Source: Streptomyces sp. NBC_01750
GTDB taxonomy: Bacteria; Actinomycetota; Actinomycetes; Streptomycetales; Streptomycetaceae
Direction: 5' to 3'
Length of the DNA: 64,000 nt
Assembly (NCBI RefSeq): GCF_035918095.1
Contig: NZ_CP109137.1
Coordinates: 3,908,001-3,972,000 of the forward strand
Shown here: one piece after another, positions 8,082 to 15,136 of the stretch
How positions within the stretch are numbered: the first letter of the stretch is position 1
Layout: each line of letters starts with the position of its first letter
The notes under the pieces: generated by a model
The model's input: only the letters and a program-made list of their open reading frames with translations
The model's database searches: none
Told to the model about the DNA's origin: nothing
Translations under genes and position numbers: made by a program

Positions 8082-8654
8082 TCAGTGGTTGCGGAGGGCG
8101 GCGAGGGTGGCGGCGAGGTCGCCCTGGTGGGGGCGGTTGTGAGGAAGTTTGGCGAGGAGGGCGGCCATGCCGCAAGTGTTGGTGAGGGCGGAGAAGACCA
8201 GGCCGCCGGCGGTGCCCGCTGAGGCGAGGCGGAAGGCGGGGCGCAGGCGACCGAGGGCGAGGCCGGCCAGGACGACGGCGCCGGCGGTGAGGCGGACCTG
8301 GCGTTCCATGCTCCACGCGGTACGCCGGGCGCCGTCGGGGTGGTGGAGGGCATTGCCGTCCGCTGCCCAGGCTCCGGTGCCGCCGGTGAGGGTGGCGGTG
8401 GTGATGCCGTTGTCGGCAAGGGTTTTGCAGGCGTTCTCGGAGCGGGCGCCGGAGGCGCAGGCGACGAGGATGTCTCCGCGCTGGGCTGCGTGGCGGATGT
8501 CGGGGAGGGCCCGGTCGAGGTGGTCGAGGGGGATGTTGAGGGCGCCGGGGAGGTGGCCGGTGGCGTACTCGCCGGGGGTGCGGACGTCCAGGACGATCAG
8601 TTCATGCAGGCGGGTGCGGGCCTGGTCGGTGTCGAGGGCGCGGGGGGTGGTCAT
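8082..8654 (-). CDS. Rhodanese with C-terminal DUF2892 membrane domain (YgaP-like)
   Basis: A 190-residue protein. Residues 1-105 form a rhodanese domain: VLDVRTPGEYATGHLPGA, and an active-site loop with the persulfide-carrying cysteine, ACASGARS. The C-terminal 75 residues (ERQVRLTAGAVVLAGLALG, then SALTNTCGMA) match the two-helix DUF2892 domain of YgaP-type proteins. It probably handles sulfane sulfur at the inner face of the membrane. An operator box lies 53 bp upstream, so it likely has its own CstR-controlled promoter. Confidence 0.85.
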   Translation of the reverse strand: MTTPRALDTDQARTRLHELIVLDVRTPGEYATGHLPGALNIPLDHLDRALPDIRHAAQRGDILVACASGARSENACKTLADNGITTATLTGGTGAWAADGNALHHPDGARRTAWSMERQVRLTAGAVVLAGLALGRLRPAFRLASAGTAGGLVFSALTNTCGMAALLAKLPHNRPHQGDLAATLAALRNH

Positions 8655-8706
8655 GAGGCGGTGTTCCGTCCTTGTTGTCGGCGGTGCCCGGTTATGGACA
8701 CCAAGT

Positions 8707-8720
8707 TACCCCGGGGGGTA
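8707..8720. promoter_or_regulatory. CsoR/CstR-type operator box 2
   Basis: TACCCCGGGGGGTA in the gap between the exporter gene and the rhodanese-DUF2892 gene, placed to control the latter. Confidence 0.75.
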
Positions 8721-8770
8721 TTGGCGGGAGGGTGGCGGCGGAGCGCCGTTGCGGGTCACGGGCGGGAAGG

Positions 8771-9517
8771 TCAGTGGACGGCGTCGGTGAGCATGAGGGC
8801 GGCGACGGCCAGGAGCACGATCGCGAAGATCCGCTGGAGGGCTTGGCCGGAGACTTTGGAGGCGAGGCGTTTGCCGTCCCAGGCTCCGAGGATCGCGGCG
8901 CCGGTGAAGGGGGCGATGACCGCCCAGTGCAGGGGCGTGCTGGTGCCGGCGCGAGCGGCGAGCGCGGCGAGGGAGTTGACGGTGATAACCAGGAGGCTGG
9001 TGCCGACCGCGGCGCGCATACGCAGTCCGAGGACGGAGACGAGGGCGGGGACGGCGAGGAAGCCGCCGCCGACGCCGAGGAAGCCGGTGACCGCGCCCAG
9101 TCCGGCGCCCGCACCGGCGGCCCGCGCCGGTCTGACGGGCCTGGGCTGCTGGTCGGGGTCGGGGGGCTTGAGCATCCTGAGGGCGGCGAGGGCCGCTATC
9201 GCGGCGAACGCGGCGGTCAGCACCGCCTCGGGCAGGCGGGCGGCGAGGGTGGCCGCGGCGATTGCGGGCACCATCCCGGCGGCCGCGAACAGCGCGCCGG
9301 TCTTCCAGCGGACGTTGCCGGAGGTGGCGTGGGTGTAGAGGGTGGTCGCGGAGGTGGCGGTGACGATGATCAGCGAGGCGGTGGCGGCGGCGGCCGGGGT
9401 GAAGCCGAGGAGGTAGATCAGGGCGGGAACGGCCAGGACGCTGCCGCCGCCGCCGAGCGCCCCGAGGGCCAGGCCGATGACGGCTCCGGCGATGAGGGCG
9501 AGGAGGAGGACACTCAC
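8771..9517 (-). CDS. tauE: TauE/SafE-family sulfite/organosulfur exporter
   Basis: A 248-residue polytopic membrane protein. The GTG start overlaps the upstream rhodanese stop codon (GTGA), showing translational coupling. The two-fold family repeat is visible: GALGGGGSVLAVPALIYLLG near the N-terminus and GFLGVGGGFLAVPALVSVLG in the second half. There are about 7-8 hydrophobic segments. In cst loci this family exports sulfite or thiosulfate formed from persulfide oxidation. The substrate is inferred from neighbours. Confidence 0.88.
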   Translation of the reverse strand: MSVLLLALIAGAVIGLALGALGGGGSVLAVPALIYLLGFTPAAAATASLIIVTATSATTLYTHATSGNVRWKTGALFAAAGMVPAIAAATLAARLPEAVLTAAFAAIAALAALRMLKPPDPDQQPRPVRPARAAGAGAGLGAVTGFLGVGGGFLAVPALVSVLGLRMRAAVGTSLLVITVNSLAALAARAGTSTPLHWAVIAPFTGAAILGAWDGKRLASKVSGQALQRIFAIVLLAVAALMLTDAVH

Positions 9518-9873
9518 GCTATCCGGCCGCTGCTTCCTCGTTCGTCGACGACCGGCAGCCCGGACGACGCCCAGGCGTGCATACCGCCCTTGACGTCGAC
9601 GGCCTCGGCTCCGCGCCCGGCCAGGAGTTTGGCGGCCTGCTGGGAGCGGTGCCCGGAGCGGCAGATCACCACCAGCGGCCGGCCCTCGGCCGTGGCGGGC
9701 AGGCCGGAGCCGGTGACCAGCCGGGAGAGCGGGACGTGGACGGCGCCGGGGGCGTGGCCGGTGTTCCACTCGACCTGCTCGCGGACGTCGAGGAGGACGG
9801 CGTCGCCGTCGGTGGTGCGCCGACGGGCCTGGTCGGGGGTGACGCGGGCGATGCCGCGGCGGAAGAGGAACAT
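9514..9873 (-). CDS. Single-domain rhodanese
   Basis: ATG at 9873 chosen (GGAAGG 7 nt upstream; 119 residues). It is a compact rhodanese domain with VLLDVREQVEWNTGHAPGA and the active-site loop VICRSGHRS, whose cysteine would carry the persulfide. It lies 48 bp downstream of the CstB-like gene and overlaps the exporter gene by 4 nt, in the same operon. It probably moves sulfane sulfur between low-molecular thiols and the dioxygenase. Confidence 0.88.
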   Translation of the reverse strand: MFLFRRGIARVTPDQARRRTTDGDAVLLDVREQVEWNTGHAPGAVHVPLSRLVTGSGLPATAEGRPLVVICRSGHRSQQAAKLLAGRGAEAVDVKGGMHAWASSGLPVVDERGSSGRIA

Positions 9874-9921
9874 CCGCGTTCCTTCCAATTCTCGGGTGGC
9901 AGAGGGCAAGGGGGCAGCAGT

Positions 9922-11289
9922 TCAGCTGCCGGTGCAGGTGGTGAGGGGCAGGCCGGCGTCGGTTGCGGCGTCGAAGGAGTCGTCGACGGCGACGACGTCG
10001 CGGCCCGCAGCGTCCAGCAGGGAGGCGGCGATACCCGCGCGCATCCCGCCCGCGCAGTGCACCCACACCGTCCCGGCCGGTACGTCGGCCAAGCGGCGGT
10101 GGAGATGGTGGATCGGGATGTGCACGGAGCCTTCGATCCAGCCCGTGGCGCGTTCGGAGTCCCGGCGCACATCGAGGACCACGTCAGGGCTGGGGTCCTG
10201 GGCGGCGAGGTCGGCGAAGGTGGCGCGGGGGAAGGAGCGCGGGGTGTGGCCGTCGGGTATCCAGTCGCGGACGGTGCCAGTGGCGGCGGCGGCTGGGCGG
10301 TCGATGCCGACGCGGACCAGTTCGCGCTGGGCGGCGGCGAGCTGGGCGGCTGACTGGGCGAGGAGGGTGACGGGCTTGCCCCAGGGGATCATCCAGGCGA
10401 GGTAGGTGGCGATCTTCCCCTCCGCCTCGAAGTTGAACGATCCCGCGACGTGGCCCTCGGCAAACGCGATCCGGTTGCGCAGGTCCACCACCCACTCCCC
10501 GGCGGCCAGGCGTTCGGCGATGTCGGCGGCGTCGGCCAGCGGGGGTGCGGTCAGGTCCACCGGCGCGGGGCCGTCGGAGTTGGCCGGGCCCATGTGGGCG
10601 TAGTAGGCGGGCACGTCCTCCAGGCCGGCCAGCAGGGCGGCGACGAAGGAGTCGACGTCCTTGACCAGGGCGTCGTTGGTCGTCTTCTCCTTGCCGATGG
10701 TGGTGGCGTCGCCCTCGGACTGGGAGGAGGAGCAGAAGCTCCCGAACCCGTGGGTGGGCAGCACCGGCGTCTCGTCGGGGAGTTCGGCGGCGAGCCGGCG
10801 GGCGGAGGCGTGCTGGGCGCGGGCCAGCTGGTCGGTCAGCCGCGGCTCGACCAGGTCAGGGCGGCCGACCGAGCCGATCAGCAGCGACCCGCCGGTGAAC
10901 ACCGCGGCCACCGTCCCCTGCTCTTGCAGCACGTAGGAGGTGTGGTGCGGGGTGTGTCCGGGGGTGGCCATCGCCCGCAGGGTGATCCCCCCGTCCACGC
11001 TCACCGTGTCACCGTCGGCGACCGGTGTGCGGGCGAAGCCGACCCGGGCGGCGGCGGGCACGCGGTAGGCGGCGCCGGTAATGCGGGCCAGGTCCAGGCC
11101 GCCGGTGACGTAGTCGTTGTGGATATGGGTCTCCACCACGTGCGATATCCGCACCCCCCGCGCGGCGGCCGCCTCCAGAACCCGGTCGACGTCGCGGGGC
11201 GGGTCCACCGCCACCGCGGTGTGCGCGCCGCCTGCCAGGTAGCTGCGGTTTCCGAGGCCCTCGGTCTCGATGGCGTCGATGAAGAACAC
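9922..11289 (-). CDS. cstB: CstB-like persulfide dioxygenase/rhodanese fusion
   Basis: GTG start with AAAGGAG upstream; 455 residues. Residues 1-240 are a metallo-beta-lactamase domain of the ETHE1/persulfide dioxygenase type (ETHIHNDYVTGG, ATPGHTPHH, IGSVGRPDL, LPTHGFGSFC). A first rhodanese-like domain (about 260-355) lacks the catalytic cysteine (TLLAQSAAQ). The second (about 365-455) has it (WVHCAGGMRAG). This MBL, inactive-rhodanese, active-rhodanese order is that of CstB, which oxidises persulfides and releases thiosulfate. It heads the leftward operon with rhodanese and exporter. Two operator boxes lie 26-73 bp upstream. Confidence 0.9.
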   Translation of the reverse strand: MFFIDAIETEGLGNRSYLAGGAHTAVAVDPPRDVDRVLEAAAARGVRISHVVETHIHNDYVTGGLDLARITGAAYRVPAAARVGFARTPVADGDTVSVDGGITLRAMATPGHTPHHTSYVLQEQGTVAAVFTGGSLLIGSVGRPDLVEPRLTDQLARAQHASARRLAAELPDETPVLPTHGFGSFCSSSQSEGDATTIGKEKTTNDALVKDVDSFVAALLAGLEDVPAYYAHMGPANSDGPAPVDLTAPPLADAADIAERLAAGEWVVDLRNRIAFAEGHVAGSFNFEAEGKIATYLAWMIPWGKPVTLLAQSAAQLAAAQRELVRVGIDRPAAAATGTVRDWIPDGHTPRSFPRATFADLAAQDPSPDVVLDVRRDSERATGWIEGSVHIPIHHLHRRLADVPAGTVWVHCAGGMRAGIAASLLDAAGRDVVAVDDSFDAATDAGLPLTTCTGS

Positions 11290-11314
11290 GCGGTTGCTCC
11301 TTTCGGCTGAGATT

Positions 11315-11328
11315 TACCCCCGGGGGTA
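11315..11328. promoter_or_regulatory. CsoR/CstR-type operator box 3
   Basis: TACCCCCGGGGGTA, a perfect palindrome 26 bp upstream of the cstB-like start, in the divergent promoter region. Confidence 0.8.
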
Positions 11329-11348
11329 TATTTGGAGCCTAGCACGGG

Positions 11349-11362
11349 TACCCCTGGGGGTA
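11349..11362. promoter_or_regulatory. CsoR/CstR-type operator box 4
   Basis: TACCCCTGGGGGTA, 34 bp (about three helical turns) from box 3. Together they could serve both the leftward cstB-like operon and the rightward DUF302 gene. Confidence 0.8.
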
Positions 11363-11441
11363 TTTTCGAGAGCGTAGAGAACCCGCTCACACAGGGCGGC
11401 TACCCGCCGCCCGCCCACGCACCCCGGAAAGGGATGACCCC

Positions 11442-11727
11442 ATGCGCTACGACCGGACCGTCAACCTCGATGCCGACTTCGCCACCACCGTCGCCGCCAT
11501 CCGCGAGGCCCTCGCCGCACAGGGCTTCGGCATCCTCACCGAGATCGATCTCACCTCACCCTGAAGGCCAAGCCCGGCGACGACATGGAGAACTACCTGA
11601 TCCTCGGCCCTGCAACCCACCGCTCGCCCGCCAGGCCCTGGACGCCGACCGCACCATCGGCCTCCTGCCCTGCAACGTCGTAGTCCGCACCGACGGCGAG
11701 CACACCGTCGTCACCGATCCATTGCAG
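11442..11727 (+). pseudogene. DUF302-domain gene with two frameshifts
   Basis: It begins with an ATG behind GGAAAGGG and encodes a normal DUF302 start (TTVAAIREALAAQGFGILTE). The frame is lost at about 11560 and ends in a stop. The rest is readable in other frames: GDDMENYLILG, then after a second shift at about 11615, PPLARQALDADRTIGLLPCN and VVVRTDGEHTVVTDP. DUF302 proteins often accompany CsoR/CstR loci. It is divergently placed behind the operator pair. Either it is a recent pseudogene or the assembly has two indels here. Confidence 0.75.
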
Positions 11728-12067
11728 GGGCGCTGGCGCCCGCACGCCGAACCGCTGGGACAGAACGGACACCCGGGTGGGCCGAGCAGCCGGCCAGTGG
11801 GACCGGCCCGCCGCACGCCCTAACAGCCCCGTCGCAGGTCAGCGGCCTTCTGCAACCTCCATGGAACCGCTGTGGCTTATGGGGGCGCATCCGCGGAGCA
11901 CGATCCGCTAGGCTGTCCGCGGTCGGTCGGCTACTCGGCACGTGCGGGAGAAAATGTCCACTCGGACATCCCACCCACCGCGCGGGGGCGCGAGCTGACC
12001 AGGGCGTTTGACTTGCCGGGATGGCGAACCCCACTGGGGTTTCCTCCACGGTTTCCATCAAGCCCCC
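11728..12067. other. Intergenic stretch before the tRNA gene
   Basis: About 340 bp without a convincing gene; it should hold the tRNA promoter. The reading frames that cross it are artefacts of the tRNA and its surroundings. Confidence 0.5.
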
Positions 12068-12140
12068 GCCTCCGTAGCTCAGGGGATAGAGCACCGCTCT
12101 CCTAAAGCGGGTGTCGCAGGTTCGAATCCTGCCGGGGGCA
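12068..12140 (+). tRNA. tRNA-Arg (anticodon CCT)
   Basis: A full 73-nt cloverleaf. The acceptor stem GCCTCCG pairs with CGGGGGC (one T-G pair). The D-stem is GCTC/GAGC. The anticodon stem is CCGCT/AGCGG with loop CTCCTAA (anticodon CCT), and the T-arm is GCAGG-TTCGAAT-CCTGC. CCA is not encoded. Its 3' 34 nt plus one flanking base are repeated exactly at 32996-33030, marking it as an integration site. Confidence 0.95.
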
Positions 12141-12141
12141 C
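12107..12141 (+). repeat. attL-like direct repeat (tRNA-Arg 3' end)
   Basis: A 35-nt sequence covering the 3' half of the anticodon stem through the discriminator base. It is identical to 32996-33030. It is the tRNA-proximal end of a 20.9-kb island. Confidence 0.85.
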
Positions 12142-12147
12142 AGAACA

Positions 12148-12188
12148 AAGGGCCAGCTCAGGAGGGGTTTCCTCCCAGGCTGGCCCTT
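12148..12188 (+). terminator. Hairpin terminator after tRNA-Arg
   Basis: AAGGGCCAGC pairs with GCTGGCCCTT around a second small GGAGG/CCTCC hairpin, 7 nt after the tRNA. A diverged copy lies in the same position after the second att copy. Confidence 0.75.
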
Positions 12189-12442
12189 CGCTTTGTTCGA
12201 CGCCGTGCCACTCGCGTGCCACTAGTGCCGCTTAGCCAGTCAGCCCTGCACCACAACCGCACCAAATCGAGCGAGGAACAGCGGGAACAGCGGCGAATAA
12301 CGGTGAAGGCAGGCATCACCGCCAAGGGCCCTTGGTGTCTCCCGTTGGCGGAGCCGGGTAGCCGGCGTCACTGGCGCGGACGTCTCCTGTCCATCTCGCC
12401 AAGTAGCCTGCGCCTAGTGTGCTTTCCAGCGCTGGAGGTTCC

Positions 12443-12634
12443 ATGGACGCGACCACTCTCACCAGTCCTGCACGGCTGTGGTCGGCGCGAGAGGTCTTGG
12501 TGCGGCCCTGCCCCGTACCCTCAGCGGCCGGAGTTTACGGGTGGCATTTCAAGGTGGCGCCATACCCGGAGTTGGCCCCCGGACGACTGCTCTACGCTCC
12601 GCCAAGCGGCTCCGGCTCCGCGTGGAGCGCTTGA
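12443..12634 (+). pseudogene. Truncated GIY-YIG nuclease-like N-terminus
   Basis: ATG at 12443. The first 50 residues (TSPARLWSAREVLVRPCPVP, then AAGVYGWHF, then GRLLYA) match the start of actinobacterial GIY-YIG-family proteins, where P-x-x-GVYGWHF and LLYVGIA are the usual blocks. The sequence departs after LLYA and stops 15 residues later, before the catalytic arginine and glutamate. It is a fragment at the island's left end. Confidence 0.5.
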
Positions 12635-12639
12635 TACAC

Positions 12640-12725
12640 CAGCCCGCGTGACGGCGGGCAACCGCGCGGCCCACGCCAGGACCTCGGCCAGGTGCTCGAC
12701 CGGCAGCACCCAGGTCGCAGCCTCG
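12640..12725 (-). pseudogene. Possible YCII-related domain fragment
   Basis: A minus-strand reading WVLPVEHLAEVLAWAARLPA resembles the helix of YCII-related proteins (the E-A-x-x-W-A-A-R-x-P block). No start, stop or remaining domain is present. It is a short relic at best. Confidence 0.3.
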
Positions 12726-12731
12726 GTACGC

Positions 12732-14024
12732 CTACTGCCGGACGCTCTCTCCGCCGGTGAGGGTCGTGTCCGTGTCGCCGACGATCGTGAGCCGCACCGT
12801 GACCTTCGGCCCGCCCGTGTCCGACGAGGTCTCGGTCCACACGGCGATCCCCTCACCGGACGCGTCGCCCGCCATCGCGGTCAGCTCCTCGAGTTTCGCG
12901 ATTTCCAGGCGCGCCACGGTGCGGGTGGGCGCGGGGTTGGGCGCGGGCGAGCCGGGTTCGGCGCCGGGATCATTCGGGCCGGGGCTCGTAGAACCGCTGC
13001 CGTCCGGCTTCGTGGTGCCCGGATTCGGCGTACTCGGCTCGGACGTACCGGGCGTACTCGGTGACGGGCTGGGGTTCGGCCCGTCGCTGTCGTCGCTGCG
13101 GCCGGTCGGCAGGACACTCGTGCCGTCCGGGACCGCGTAGGTGCCCTTGCGGTAGTACCCGAGCCACTTCAGGACCGTGTTCAGGTAGGCCTGCGAGTGG
13201 TTGTAGCTGAGGATCGCCGCGTGCAACTGCGGGGTGCCCGACAGGTCGCGGTCGCCCGCGCACAGGTAGCGGCCGGCGGCGAGCGCCGCGTCGTAGATGT
13301 TGTTGGGGTCCTTCTTGCCGTCGCCGTTGCCGTCAGATCCCCAGCTCTCCCAGGTCGAGGGGATGAACTGCATGGGGCCTACGGCGCGGTCGTGCACCGT
13401 GTCGCCGTCGTACGCGCCGCCGTCGGTGTCGGTGATCTTCGCGAAGCCGTTGCCGTTGAGGACGGGCCCGAGGATGGGCGACAGCGTGGTGCCGTTCGCG
13501 TCCACGCGTCCGCCGCGGGCCTGCCCGGACTCCACCTTGCCGATGGCCGCGAGCAGTTGCCAGGTGAGGTCGCAGCCGGGCTTGGACTCGGCAAGGGCGG
13601 CCTGTGCCTTCTGGTACGCGTGCAGGACGGTGACGGGTATGCCGGCTTCGGGCTCACCGGTGTTGGCGTCACCGTCACCGTCGCCCACGCTGGGCGTCTC
13701 GGTGGGGCTGTCGAGGGGCGGCAGATCCGTGTAGTAAGGGGAGTCGCCGGTCGCGCCGGTGTCGGTGTCGGCCGCGGGAGTGTCCGTGCGCTGCCGACCG
13801 CTGTCGGTCAGGCCGGGGGCCTGGGACGCGGTCAGCGCCGCGACCGCGGCCGCCGTCAGGGCGGCGGTTGCCGTCCCCTTGCGCAGCCTCCTGCCGAAGC
13901 GCGCCGCCGTTGCGAGAACCCCTCCCGTCGACGATCGTGCGGGGCCGTCCGCGCTCCCCAGCGCGTCGGCCAGCGTGACACTACGACAACTGCGCGTGGA
14001 TACTTGTTCGTGCCTGATTCTCAC
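12732..14024 (-). CDS. Membrane-anchored/secreted lytic transglycosylase
   Basis: GTG start with GGAGG 9 nt upstream; 430 residues. An N-terminal hydrophobic segment (about residues 50-70) follows a basic stretch, so it is exported. The middle holds a lysozyme-like lytic transglycosylase domain. The catalytic glutamate is in AIGKVESGQARGG; AVGPMQFIPSTWESWG and YNHSQAYL are the further family blocks. DGNGDGKKDPNN looks like a Ca-binding loop. A Ser/Pro/Gly-rich linker leads to a C-terminal beta-rich segment of unknown role. It would cleave peptidoglycan glycan strands. It is separated from the upstream HTH gene by 230 bp. Confidence 0.85.
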   Translation of the reverse strand: MRIRHEQVSTRSCRSVTLADALGSADGPARSSTGGVLATAARFGRRLRKGTATAALTAAAVAALTASQAPGLTDSGRQRTDTPAADTDTGATGDSPYYTDLPPLDSPTETPSVGDGDGDANTGEPEAGIPVTVLHAYQKAQAALAESKPGCDLTWQLLAAIGKVESGQARGGRVDANGTTLSPILGPVLNGNGFAKITDTDGGAYDGDTVHDRAVGPMQFIPSTWESWGSDGNGDGKKDPNNIYDAALAAGRYLCAGDRDLSGTPQLHAAILSYNHSQAYLNTVLKWLGYYRKGTYAVPDGTSVLPTGRSDDSDGPNPSPSPSTPGTSEPSTPNPGTTKPDGSGSTSPGPNDPGAEPGSPAPNPAPTRTVARLEIAKLEELTAMAGDASGEGIAVWTETSSDTGGPKVTVRLTIVGDTDTTLTGGESVRQ

Positions 14025-14254
14025 CGGTTGTCAACCTCCGATTTCAGTGGTCGGTCAGGTCCGGGCCACCCGCATCGGCCCGATCGGCGCGTCCCGCACA
14101 GTGGGCGGCGTTGATCGCGTCACGGTTACGGGACTGCGATCCGAGCGGCAGGACCGGGGCGGTGCGGTGCGATCAGTAGTGGGACGTCAGCCGGCAGACG
14201 GCGGCCGGCAACGCGGCAGCCGTCCAGGCACTGCCCAGAGCTGCGGCCTCCCCG

Positions 14255-15136
14255 TCACAGTGCTACGGTCGTCCTCTCGGTGTGTGTGCTGATCCACAGG
14301 TCCAGCAGCTCCGTCCGGCGGGTGGGTTCCCAGCCGGGCACGATGACGACCGGGCCGCAGCGCCGACTGAGCAGGCGGGCGTAGAACTCCCGTATCTCCG
14401 CGCCGTCGTACGGGTCCCGGGCCGGCGTGAAGAGCACGGCCCCGCGGCTCGTGACCGCGAAGAGGACGTCGGAGTGCAGGAACACACCGAAATCGGGGTC
14501 CTCCGGGAGGCCGCAGACGCACCAGCGCACGCGGGCATGATCGGTCCACAGCGTCTCGGTCGCCGGGCTCCTCTGCGCCTCGGCCGTCCCGGCGCCCGTC
14601 CTCATGGCCCCCGTCGTCGCGCGCAGCCCGTGCGCCACGGCGGCGCGGCGGGGGAGCATGCGGATCGGCTGCGATCCGGCCGGACGGAATCCCCACCGGG
14701 TCAGGTAGTTGCGGATGGTCGTGGTGGCCAGTGCAACGCCGAACTCCCGGTGGGCCAGCTCCGCGAGGGACTGCCAGGTCCACAGCACGTCCCGCAGCCC
14801 CACCTTGTCGGGCGTCGTCGTCGTCATGGTCCGGAGCATCCAGAGCTGCCGTGCGGACGAGAGCGCCAGCTGATCGCCCGGCCTTCGGCCGCGTCTGCGC
14901 GGGCGCAGCGCGTCGGAGCCCTCCAGCCGGTAGGCCCGGACCCAGGCCCCCACGGTCTGCCGGGAGACCCCGTACAGCCGCGCGACCTCCGTGCGCGGCA
15001 CACCCGACTCCACGGCCGCGACGGCACACCGCCGCAGATCCTCAAGCCCGTCGGCCGACAGTTTGCGAGCGTCGCGTATGTTTGACAGGATGTCGCGATC
15101 CTCCTTCGTCCGGGCCGCCGCGCGGCGGCCCTTCAC
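14255..15136 (-). CDS. HTH protein derived from an IS630-type transposase
   Basis: A 293-residue protein. Residues about 25-75 are a homeodomain-like HTH (RTEVARLYGVSRQTVGAWVR). Residues 85-160 form the winged-helix part typical of IS630 transposases (TTIRNYLTRWGFRPAG). The remaining 110 residues follow the DDE_3 fold order, ending CGPVVIVPGW, but lack the catalytic acidic residues expected in IS630 (the D-E-S-x-F and W-D-x-x-P-x-H blocks). Its GTG start overlaps the CopC-CopD stop codon by 4 nt, so it is translated with the copper genes. This looks like a domesticated transposase used as a regulator; that role is an inference. Confidence 0.65.
   Translation of the reverse strand: MKGRRAAARTKEDRDILSNIRDARKLSADGLEDLRRCAVAAVESGVPRTEVARLYGVSRQTVGAWVRAYRLEGSDALRPRRRGRRPGDQLALSSARQLWMLRTMTTTTPDKVGLRDVLWTWQSLAELAHREFGVALATTTIRNYLTRWGFRPAGSQPIRMLPRRAAVAHGLRATTGAMRTGAGTAEAQRSPATETLWTDHARVRWCVCGLPEDPDFGVFLHSDVLFAVTSRGAVLFTPARDPYDGAEIREFYARLLSRRCGPVVIVPGWEPTRRTELLDLWISTHTERTTVAL

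Noticed and set aside
11711..12148. Minus-strand ORF reading through the tRNA with a GRIRTCDTR peptide
   Set aside because: This peptide is the common artefact of translating a tRNA 3' end; no domain supports a gene.
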